Assembly: GCA_963592185.1 (NCBI GenBank) | Contig: CAVAVT010000078.1 | Coordinates: 1 to 6,719, forward strand | Length of the DNA: 6,719 nucleotides | Direction: 5' to 3' | Source: CAVAVT01 sp963592185 | GTDB lineage: Bacteria; Bacillota; Negativicutes; Selenomonadales; Selenomonadaceae | Shown: piece after piece, positions 1 to 5,597 of the stretch | How the letters are laid out: the number at the start of each line of letters is the position of its first letter | Numbering within the stretch: the stretch's first letter is position 1 | Translations under genes and position numbers: made by a program | Notes under the pieces: generated by a model | What the model saw: only the letters and a program-made list of their open reading frames with translations | Databases searched by the model: none | What the model was told of the DNA's origin: nothing

Positions 1-46
1 AAAAAGGGACTGCGACAACGTACAAATGTACGTTGCTCACAGTCCC
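1..46 (-). terminator. Rho-independent terminator of the 49-residue small gene
   Basis: Read on the minus strand, this is a two-part hairpin followed by TTTTT (the A run at 1-5). The outer stem pairs 6-12 (gggactg) with 40-46 (cagtccc). After a small internal loop, the inner stem pairs 16-23 (caacgtac) with 28-35 (gtacgttg) around an AAAT loop. It lies 20 nt past the stop codon of the small minus-strand gene. On the plus strand there is no T run after the hairpin, so it looks one-directional. Confidence 0.8.
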
Positions 47-66
47 ATAAATATTTCTGTTAGCTA

Positions 67-216
67 TTATGCACTGTAATAATCGTAGTGATCATCCATA
101 TGTCCATCGAACTTCTTCCATCCCTTGTGCATGATAGTTGAGATAACACCGGAAAGAACGCTAAGCCCACATACGAACAGAACAAAGGCCAACATAACCA
201 TCAAAATTGCTGCCAT
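67..216 (-). CDS. Small single-pass membrane protein, 49 aa, unknown function
   Basis: The minus-strand reading frame runs from ATG (214-216) to TAA (67-69) and encodes 49 residues. Residues 1-28 are almost entirely hydrophobic (AAILMVMLAFVLFVCGLSVL and on), which predicts one transmembrane helix. A basic patch (HKGWKK, 30-35) follows, then a hydrophilic tail rich in Asp, His and Tyr (DDHYDYY). An AAAGGGGGT ribosome binding site at 224-232 lies 7 nt before the start. A near-consensus promoter lies upstream and a terminator downstream, so it appears to be a single-gene unit. The basic residues after the helix suggest an N-out orientation with the acidic tail in the cytoplasm, but this is inference. 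I recognise no family. It is divergent from the sensory operon and could be one of its targets or an unrelated neighbour. The complete set of expression signals is the main argument that the gene is real. Confidence 0.75.
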   Translation of the reverse strand: MAAILMVMLAFVLFVCGLSVLSGVISTIMHKGWKKFDGHMDDHYDYYSA

Positions 217-257
217 GATCTGCACCCCCTTTAAACATAACTCCTCTTTATGTGTTC

Positions 258-286
258 ATTATAAACAATTATTAACCATATGTCTA
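258..286 (-). promoter_or_regulatory. Sigma-70/SigA-type promoter of the small membrane protein gene
   Basis: On the minus strand, TAGACA (281-286, five of six matches to TTGACA) is followed after exactly 17 nt by TATAAT (258-263, perfect). Transcription would begin near 251, giving a leader of about 35 nt that contains the GGGGG ribosome binding site. Confidence 0.65.
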
Positions 287-326
287 TAGTTATGCTTGCA
301 TAAATACAACTAATTGTTATACTTTT

Positions 327-355
327 TTTACATTGGTTTTATATTATATCATAAT
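327..355 (+). promoter_or_regulatory. Possible upstream promoter of the sensory operon
   Basis: TTTACA (327-332) is followed after 17 nt by CATAAT (350-355), each five of six matches to consensus. It would give a leader of about 115 nt to the ATG at 476. The region is extremely AT-rich, so chance matches are likely; it is listed as an alternative to the promoter at 376-405. Confidence 0.25.
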
Positions 356-375
356 TATTATATATGATTCTATTG

Positions 376-405
376 TTGGCGATTTAGTCCTACATCTGTT
401 ACAAT
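376..405 (+). promoter_or_regulatory. Likely promoter of the binding-protein/kinase operon (extended -10)
   Basis: TTGGCG (376-381) is followed after 18 nt by TACAAT (400-405). The -10 is preceded by TG at 397-398, which makes an extended -10 element. The same block, TGTTACAATA, recurs at 411-420, 14 nt downstream, so there may be two start points or a repeated binding site. Transcription from the first element would begin near 412, about 64 nt before the ATG at 476. Confidence 0.45.
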
Positions 406-475
406 AGATATGTTACAATAATTGGAATATTAGAGAAAGTTACTATAACAATATAAAAGTAAGCGAGGACCGCAT

Positions 476-1285
476 ATGAATTTCAAAGCCATATGTAAAT
501 GGGGATTTCTTTTAGCTGCAATGCTGCTTGTTTTTGGCTGCGGCAGCAACACCGAAAACGAGAGCAAACATTTAGATAAGACAATTACCGTAGGCATTGA
601 TGCCTATCCCCCATTCAGCTACATTGACGAGAATGGAAAATCCACCGGTATCGATGCAGAGCTGGCCCGTGCAGCATTTGCCCGAATGGGTTATCAGGCA
701 GAAATCGTGCGCATCAACTGGGAAGATAAGGACAGACTTTTGGAGAGCGGCGAGATTGACTGTATATGGAGCTGCTTTAGCATGAATGGCCGTGAAGACA
801 AATATCTCTGGGCAGGGCCCTACATCCTGTCACGTCAGGCGGTTGCTGTAAATCCCAACAGTGAAATCTATCATTTAAAAGATATGGAAGGTAAAACAAT
901 AGCTGTACAGTCAACAACTAAGCCAGAAGGATATTTTATGAACCCCAAGGGAGATACTCCTCATGTGAAACAAGTATACAGCTTCTTTGACAGAGATTTG
1001 ATTTATATTTCCCTAGCTAAAGGCTTTGTGGATGCTATCGGCGCACATGAGACAGTAATTGAGCAGTACATGAAGGATTACGATGCTAAATTCCGCATAC
1101 TGGATGAGCCGATTATGGTGGCACGTGTAGGTGTGGCATTTTCACTGAATGATAAACGAGGCATTGCAGAGGAACTGCAGCAGGTCATCGATGATATGCG
1201 CAAGGATGGCACCACAGCAGATATTCTGAGCCACTATGTGAATAACCCACAGAAATATTTGGAGGGACTTGGCGTTGAGCAATAA
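476..1285 (+). CDS. Periplasmic amino-acid-type binding lipoprotein of a sensory operon (SBP family 3)
   Basis: The protein has 269 residues. A signal peptide (basic start, hydrophobic 10-20) ends in a lipobox-like VFGC with Cys22 as the lipid-anchor site. The mature part has family 3 features: a TVGIDAYPPFSY strand at 38-49, GIDAELARAA at 58-67, a CIWSCFSMNGRED block at 96-108 containing the conserved carboxylate-binding Arg106, and a C-terminal KDGTTADI motif at 243-250. It is as long as the transporter binding protein at 5598-6407 and clearly related to it, but no permease or ATPase gene is beside it. Instead the next gene is a hybrid histidine kinase that overlaps it by 11 nt. I infer that it presents ligand to the kinase. 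His191 occupies the position of the Asp that normally holds the ligand amino group, so ligand choice may differ. The ATG at 476 has GAGG 7 nt upstream. Confidence 0.93.
   Translation: MNFKAICKWGFLLAAMLLVFGCGSNTENESKHLDKTITVGIDAYPPFSYIDENGKSTGIDAELARAAFARMGYQAEIVRINWEDKDRLLESGEIDCIWSCFSMNGREDKYLWAGPYILSRQAVAVNPNSEIYHLKDMEGKTIAVQSTTKPEGYFMNPKGDTPHVKQVYSFFDRDLIYISLAKGFVDAIGAHETVIEQYMKDYDAKFRILDEPIMVARVGVAFSLNDKRGIAEELQQVIDDMRKDGTTADILSHYVNNPQKYLEGLGVEQ
1261..1277 (+). promoter_or_regulatory. Ribosome binding site and TTG start of the hybrid kinase
   Basis: GGAGGG (1261-1266) lies inside the last codons of the binding-protein gene. It is 8 nt from TTG at 1275-1277, but only 2 nt from the in-frame TTG at 1269-1271. 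The spacing favours the 1275 start, giving a protein that begins MSNKFKK. The overlap with the TAA at 1283-1285 suggests translational coupling and a fixed ratio of the two proteins. Confidence 0.65.
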
Positions 1286-3431
1286 ATTTAAAAAAGCAAT
1301 CCGTCAGGAGAGAATGCTCATCTATTTAATGGTTGTCATTTACGTATTTATTCTCATCGGTATATACCAATTCTCAACCCAGGCCGATTTGAACAGACTC
1401 CGTGCCGAAATGAGCGACACAGCGGATTATGTACATTCAGAATACATGATGTCTCAGAAATTCAACCACGTAACCATAATGCAGGGACTGGATCGAGTGC
1501 TGGATAAAAACCGTCATATTCAGGAGGACGCCCGGGCAGGAAAAGCAATCGATGATGCCTACCTAAAGAATATCACCGAGCATCTTCGTCTTACAGGTGC
1601 ATTGGTACTGGATGCTAACGGCAACGTGCTGAACAGCTATCAGCAGGATGGACCGGAAACAGTGCAGCTGATAAACCATCTTCAAAACAAAGTCATTCTT
1701 GAGGTAGGTAAATATCCGCTAAAAGCCTATGCAGACCGCATTTATATGGATGACGGATCTTTCATTGACTTTGCCGCCGGCGGTTTTCCCGGAACCAGTC
1801 AGATTATCGTTACCTACTACCATACCGCATCCTACTATGCAGAATACTATGCCCTTGACCTGCAGCGCATCCTGTCTGGATTCCACACCCATTTAAATTC
1901 TCATGTGGTTATAGCCAGGGAAAATAAAATCATCGCTGTAAATGACAAAACCATTGCCGGTGCCCAGGAAAAATACGGTGCGGTAATCGCTTCATTAAAA
2001 AAGTTCTATGGCAGCGGCATAAAAAATAATGACCCAATTCGATTAAATGTTGGCGGAAAAAACTACTATGGCTTTATAAGCAATGGCCGTAACTACTACG
2101 TATACCAGTTTGTTCCAGAGGACAGGGTATTCAGTACCCGTACCTCCACCACCATTTACGCAGCTCTCGCTGGAATAATCCTGATGCTGCTCATTGTATG
2201 GGCACGCAGACGTGCCAACCATAAGGCACTCCTCATCAATCAGGAAAAAGAAGCAAAGTATCAGGCTAAACTGCTGGAAAAAGCAAAGGAAGCCGAAATT
2301 GCAAATCAGGCAAAGACTGACTTCCTGCGACGTATGAGCCATGATATCCGCACACCAATAAACGGCATCAGGGGCATAATCGAAATTGCCGGACACTACG
2401 AAAACGACATGGAGAAACAGGCGGAGTACCGCAATAAGGTATGGGAAACCTCTGGATACCTTTTGGAGCTGGTCAATGAAGTTCTTGAAATCAGCAAGCT
2501 GGAGTCCGGAAAAATTGTACTGGAAAATAAGCCTTTCAATCTGCGGAATCTTCTTCAGGATGTAGAACTTATTGTGGAGAAACAGGCTGAAAGCCGTCAG
2601 CTCTCCCTAACCTTTGTCAATGAATGCAAAAACGACTACTTCATCGGCAGTCCTCTCTATGTGAAACGTACACTGATGAATATCATCGGAAATGCAATCA
2701 AATATAATAAGGATGGCGGCGCTGTCAATATATCAGCACGTGAGGAGCTGGTGTCCGATACGGAAAGCCGCATTATCTTTACCTGTGCGGACACAGGCAT
2801 TGGTATGAGTGAAGAATTCCAGAAGCACATGTTTGACCCCTTTTCCCAGGAGTCCTCAGATGCCCGTACATCCTACACCGGTACAGGCCTTGGTCTTGCC
2901 ATTGCGAAAAAAGTAGTGGACAAGATGAACGGCTCGATTTCCTGTGAAAGTGCGACCGGAAAGGGAACAACCTTCACTATAACTCTACCATTGAAGCTGG
3001 ATATTGCTGAAAAAGAAACAGAAATCTCCCAGCCAGAAGAAAGTATTCAGGATATGCATATCCTCCTTGTGGAAGATAATGAGCTAAACATGGAGATAGC
3101 TGATTTTCTCCTTATACAGAACGGCGCCCAGGTAACAAAGGCAATGAACGGCAAAGAGGCTGTAGACACCTTTGCTGAATCTGCGGAGGGCACCTTCGAT
3201 GCCATTCTGATGGACGTAATGATGCCTGTTATGGATGGACTTGAAGCCTCCCGTACAATCCGCAGCATGGAGCGAAGTGATGCTAAGACCATCCCAATAA
3301 TTGCCATGACCGCCAATGCCTTCGCTGAAGACCGTCAAAGTGTCATGGAGGCAGGCATGAATGAGCACCTCACCAAGCCTTTGGACTCCGCTCTGCTTAT
3401 CTCCACCGTGGCAAAATTCGTTAAAAAATGA
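1275..3431 (+). CDS. Membrane-bound hybrid sensor histidine kinase with C-terminal receiver
   Basis: The protein has 718 residues from the TTG at 1275. A first membrane helix (about 14-34) is followed by an external domain of roughly 255 residues, a second helix (about 292-310) and a probable coiled coil (316-350). The external domain has the size and position of a Cache/PAS-like sensor, but I see no decisive motif. No HAMP domain is evident. The kinase core has the phospho-acceptor His356 (MSHDIRTPINGI), an N box at Asn473, a G1 box DTGIG at 506-510 and a G2 box GTGLGLAI at 536-543. The receiver (about 595-715) has acidic residues Glu600/Asp601, phospho-acceptor Asp647 (LMDVMMP), Thr679 and Lys701. 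All catalytic residues are present. It would pass phosphate from His356 to Asp647. No HPt domain or DNA-binding domain is fused, so the output is unknown. The pairing with an upstream binding lipoprotein resembles LuxP-LuxQ. Confidence 0.93.
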   Translation: MSNKFKKAIRQERMLIYLMVVIYVFILIGIYQFSTQADLNRLRAEMSDTADYVHSEYMMSQKFNHVTIMQGLDRVLDKNRHIQEDARAGKAIDDAYLKNITEHLRLTGALVLDANGNVLNSYQQDGPETVQLINHLQNKVILEVGKYPLKAYADRIYMDDGSFIDFAAGGFPGTSQIIVTYYHTASYYAEYYALDLQRILSGFHTHLNSHVVIARENKIIAVNDKTIAGAQEKYGAVIASLKKFYGSGIKNNDPIRLNVGGKNYYGFISNGRNYYVYQFVPEDRVFSTRTSTTIYAALAGIILMLLIVWARRRANHKALLINQEKEAKYQAKLLEKAKEAEIANQAKTDFLRRMSHDIRTPINGIRGIIEIAGHYENDMEKQAEYRNKVWETSGYLLELVNEVLEISKLESGKIVLENKPFNLRNLLQDVELIVEKQAESRQLSLTFVNECKNDYFIGSPLYVKRTLMNIIGNAIKYNKDGGAVNISAREELVSDTESRIIFTCADTGIGMSEEFQKHMFDPFSQESSDARTSYTGTGLGLAIAKKVVDKMNGSISCESATGKGTTFTITLPLKLDIAEKETEISQPEESIQDMHILLVEDNELNMEIADFLLIQNGAQVTKAMNGKEAVDTFAESAEGTFDAILMDVMMPVMDGLEASRTIRSMERSDAKTIPIIAMTANAFAEDRQSVMEAGMNEHLTKPLDSALLISTVAKFVKK

Positions 3432-3482
3432 TAAATTCAAGTTGCTGGTACTTTACTGCATATACTAATAGGAGGCGCTTTC

Positions 3483-3887
3483 ATGAGCGATAATGAAAAA
3501 GCTATAGATTATATTGTCACCAAGGTTATTAACACTCCTGACAGCACGGAGTTTTTCGTTGTAGGTCATTCCACAGACAAAAAGAAGGCCGCAAGAATCG
3601 CAGCCAATGAATATAAAGCCTATAACTCCGAGGCTTCTGGAATGAATGTCACCATGATTGAGGAATATTTGTGGATGAAGGGAGAATATTCCTTTAGAAA
3701 GGATAAATCCAACCGTATCCAGCTTAACATCTGTGAGCTTGGAGAGGATGAGCTTCGTGAGAATCGTGAAAAGCCCGTTTTCCGCTGTATCAGCGCAGAC
3801 GACATGCTGAGAGAAATTGCCTCCTCCCTTTCCGAAGGCAGAAGCCACGCCTCCCTCAACACCGACTTCTCATGCCCTGAAAAATAA
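3483..3887 (+). CDS. Conserved-looking soluble protein of unknown function, 134 aa
   Basis: The frame starts at ATG 3483 with a strong GGAGG at 3471-3475, 7 nt upstream, and ends at TAA 3885-3887. It follows the kinase stop by 51 nt with no convincing promoter between, so it is probably the third gene of the operon. The protein has no signal peptide or membrane segment and is rich in charged residues. The N-terminal part alternates hydrophobic strands (EFFVVGHS, 23-30) with a basic helix (KKKAARIAANEYKAY, 33-47). An acidic segment (LGEDELRENRE) follows, and the Ser/Pro-containing tail looks flexible. I do not recognise a domain: there is no receiver, no HPt-type HxxKG motif and no helix-turn-helix I can defend. 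Its position makes it a candidate partner or output of the kinase, but that is inference from context. Confidence 0.85.
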   Translation: MSDNEKAIDYIVTKVINTPDSTEFFVVGHSTDKKKAARIAANEYKAYNSEASGMNVTMIEEYLWMKGEYSFRKDKSNRIQLNICELGEDELRENREKPVFRCISADDMLREIASSLSEGRSHASLNTDFSCPEK

Positions 3888-3904
3888 GTAAATCATATTG
3901 ACAC

Positions 3905-3961
3905 AAAAACACCGCCTCCAGAGGTTAGATTTAATGTCTAACTCCTGAGGCGGTATTTTTT
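3905..3961. terminator. Long bidirectional Rho-independent terminator between convergent operons
   Basis: Positions 3911-3918 (accgcctc) pair with 3947-3954 (gaggcggt). The stem continues as 3920-3929 with 3937-3946, with one bulged base, one mismatch and one G-T pair, and a 7-nt loop. On the plus strand TTTTTT follows at 3956-3961, ending the sensory operon. On the minus strand GTTTTT follows (3910-3905), so the hairpin could also end the ABC transporter transcript, whose last stop codon is at 4008-4010. Confidence 0.88.
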
Positions 3962-4007
3962 ACTTAAACTCTTCGTTTTTAAAACAGCTGATTTTTTAGC
4001 TGAGTTT

Positions 4008-4790
4008 TTAAAGCATATTCCTGAGGAAGTTCTGGGTTCTTTCCTCCTGTGGATTGCCAAATACCTGCTCCGGCTCTCCTTCTTCCACAACGAAGCCGTC
4101 TGCCATGAACATTACGTGGCTGGCTACTTCCCTTGCAAAGGCCATTTCGTGAGTTACCACCACCATGGTCATTTTTTCCTCAGCAAGTTCTCTCATAGTT
4201 TTCAAAACCTCGCCGGTAAGCTCTGGATCCAATGCGGATGTAGGCTCATCAAAAAGCATTATATCCGGCTTCATGGTAAGTGCTCTGGCGATTGCAACAC
4301 GTTGCTGCTGTCCGCCGGAAAGTCTTGAAGGATAGGCATCCTTTTTCTCCAAAAGACCAACCTTCCTAAGAAGCTCCTCAGCCTCTGGGATAACCTCTTC
4401 CTTCTTGCGGTTCTGCACATGCACCGGAGCCTCCAGAAGATTCTCCAATACTGTCATATGTGGGAAAAGGTTAAACTGCTGGAAAACCATGCCCATGGAT
4501 GAAAGAAGCTCTCTGCACTCAGACTTTGTTGCATAAAGTGCCTCGCCATTGGCTCCAGTCTTTACCAGGAATTTGCCTTCAACCTCAATATTGCCCTTGT
4601 CGATGGTTTCCAGCATGTTGATGCAGCGAAGCAGTGTACTTTTACCGGAGCCGCTTGGACCGATGATTGCGGAAACCTCGCCACGGCGTACAGTGAAATC
4701 GATACCCTTCAGCACATCCTGGCTGCCAAAGCTCTTATGTATATCCGTCATGCGAAGCATGATATTTTTATCAACTATCATATTTTCCAT
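4008..4790 (-). CDS. Polar amino acid ABC transporter ATPase (GlnQ/HisP-like)
   Basis: This 260-residue cytoplasmic ATPase would power amino acid uptake through the adjacent permease. All ABC motifs are intact: Walker A GPSGSGKST (44-52), Q-loop Gln104 (MVFQQFNLFPH), signature LSGGQQQR (157-164), Walker B IMLFDE (177-182), D-loop SALD (185-188) and switch His214 (VVTHEM). The FQQFNLFPHMT block is typical of the polar amino acid subgroup. At 260 residues it is a little longer than the usual 240-250. The extra length is a short N-terminal extension before LRMTDIHKSFG and a small insert around 78-95. The ATG at 4790 is chosen because GGAGG (4797-4801) is 6 nt upstream; the second Met (position 4) would be too far. 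It overlaps the permease gene by 20 nt, so the two are co-translated. Substrate cannot be read from this subunit. Confidence 0.96.
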   Translation of the reverse strand: MENMIVDKNIMLRMTDIHKSFGSQDVLKGIDFTVRRGEVSAIIGPSGSGKSTLLRCINMLETIDKGNIEVEGKFLVKTGANGEALYATKSECRELLSSMGMVFQQFNLFPHMTVLENLLEAPVHVQNRKKEEVIPEAEELLRKVGLLEKKDAYPSRLSGGQQQRVAIARALTMKPDIMLFDEPTSALDPELTGEVLKTMRELAEEKMTMVVVTHEMAFAREVASHVMFMADGFVVEEGEPEQVFGNPQEERTQNFLRNML

Positions 4791-5415
4791 AATGTGCCTC
4801 CAGCTTCTTGAATACCCATGTAAGAACCGCTGTCATTACCAAATAGAATACACCAGCTACTACGAAGGGAGTCATATCGAATTCCCTCTGTACAATGGTT
4901 CTTGCTACCCTCAGCAAATCGTTCATTGCCAGTATGTAGATAAGGGATGTATCCTTTACGAGATTTATGGTCTCGTTGCTCATTGGCGGCAGTACATTTC
5001 TTATCATCTGTGGAATTATGATTCTACGCATTGTCTGGCTGTAGGTCATGCCGAGAGTTTTTGCAGCCTCATACTGTCCACGGTTTATTGACTGTATTCC
5101 TGCACGGAAGATTTCTGCAAAATATGCACCATAATTCAAAATAAATGCAAAAAGTGCTGCTGCCACAGCTGGGAGCTTGATGCCTACAGCAGGAAGAGCA
5201 AAGTATACGAAAAGCAGCTGCAGCATAAGCGGGGTTCCACGCATAATCCAAATATAAAATTCCATTATCCAGCTAAGTGGCTTGAAGCCTGACATACGGG
5301 ACAAAGCAACCAGCAGTCCCACTGGTACAGCTATAATAAATGTCATAAAAAATATCTGCAGGGTGAGCTGTGAGCCCTCAAGCATTAACAGCACTGTCCC
5401 CATTAACTTTTCCAT
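4771..5415 (-). CDS. Polar amino acid ABC transporter permease (HisM/GlnP family)
   Basis: This 214-residue inner-membrane subunit would form the translocation path, probably as a homodimer because only one permease gene is present. Hydrophobic helices are visible near 17-40, 48-73, 80-102 and 183-203, and a further segment lies near 150-165. The cytoplasmic EAA loop that docks the ATPase is clear: YEAAKTLGM at 115-123 (Glu116 and Gly122 conserved), leading to IIIPQ at 132-136. The early GSQLTLQI segment is typical of this family. The length is normal. The start at 5413-5415 has AAGGAG 7 nt upstream (5423-5428); an internal Met5 is less well placed. The gene lies 182 nt after the binding-protein gene, across a terminator, and overlaps the ATPase gene at its end. 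Confidence 0.95.
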   Translation of the reverse strand: MEKLMGTVLLMLEGSQLTLQIFFMTFIIAVPVGLLVALSRMSGFKPLSWIMEFYIWIMRGTPLMLQLLFVYFALPAVGIKLPAVAAALFAFILNYGAYFAEIFRAGIQSINRGQYEAAKTLGMTYSQTMRRIIIPQMIRNVLPPMSNETINLVKDTSLIYILAMNDLLRVARTIVQREFDMTPFVVAGVFYLVMTAVLTWVFKKLEAHYGKYDS

Positions 5416-5452
5416 AAGCGTTCTCCTTATCCTCAGCTAACCGAGATTCTTT

Positions 5453-5481
5453 AATATGTGAAAGTGGCAAAGTATTAACAA
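5453..5481 (-). promoter_or_regulatory. Weak promoter candidate for permease-ATPase
   Basis: On the minus strand TTGTTA (5476-5481) is followed after 17 nt by CATATT (5453-5458), each four of six matches to consensus. It would start a transcript about 30 nt before the permease ATG, downstream of the binding-protein terminator. A perfectly placed -35 is lacking, so the permease may instead depend on read-through. Confidence 0.25.
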
Positions 5482-5552
5482 ACTATATTGTACTTTATTT
5501 TGACGAAAAATGGAAGGTCTTAATGGATTAAACAAAGTAAGTGTATCTAAAC

Positions 5553-5583
5553 AAAAAAGCTCCGAACAAAATGTCCGGAGCTT
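5553..5583 (-). terminator. Intra-operon terminator after the transporter binding-protein gene
   Basis: On the minus strand AAGCTCCG (5576-5583) pairs perfectly with CGGAGCTT (5557-5564) around an 11-nt loop, and a run of six T (5558-5553) ends the element. It begins 14 nt after the stop of the binding-protein gene and before the permease. A partly leaky terminator here would give more binding protein than membrane components, as is common in uptake systems. Confidence 0.85.
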
Positions 5584-5597
5584 AACGTTGCTCTAAA

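Noticed and set aside
164..238. Upstream ATG (236-238, minus) opening a 24-residue out-of-frame peptide overlapping the small membrane protein gene
   Set aside because: GAGGAG is too close to this ATG, and the product is not protein-like. It could in principle be a regulatory upstream frame but there is no support.
1269..1271. In-frame TTG at 1269 as kinase start
   Set aside because: Only 2 nt separate it from GGAGGG; the TTG at 1275 has normal spacing.
1774..1783. CCGCCGGCGG palindrome followed by TTTT inside the kinase gene
   Set aside because: It has no loop-length room for a good hairpin and encodes ordinary Ala-Gly-Gly codons; probably chance.
2043..2396. A 117-codon minus-strand open frame
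   Set aside because: It is antisense to the kinase across the second membrane helix and the His box; no expression signals are present.
3442..3466. TTGCTG and TATACT in the gap before the 134-residue gene, read as a promoter
   Set aside because: The spacer is only 13 nt and the start point would fall within the ribosome binding site.
3985..4002. CAGCT/AGCTG hairpin just past the ATPase stop, read as a second terminator
   Set aside because: The stem is only 5 bp and the following T run is short; the long hairpin at 3905-3961 is a far better terminator.
4549..5091. A 180-codon plus-strand open frame
   Set aside because: It lies antisense across the ATPase and permease genes, whose motifs are fully intact; it has no good ribosome binding site and a low-complexity, non-protein-like composition.
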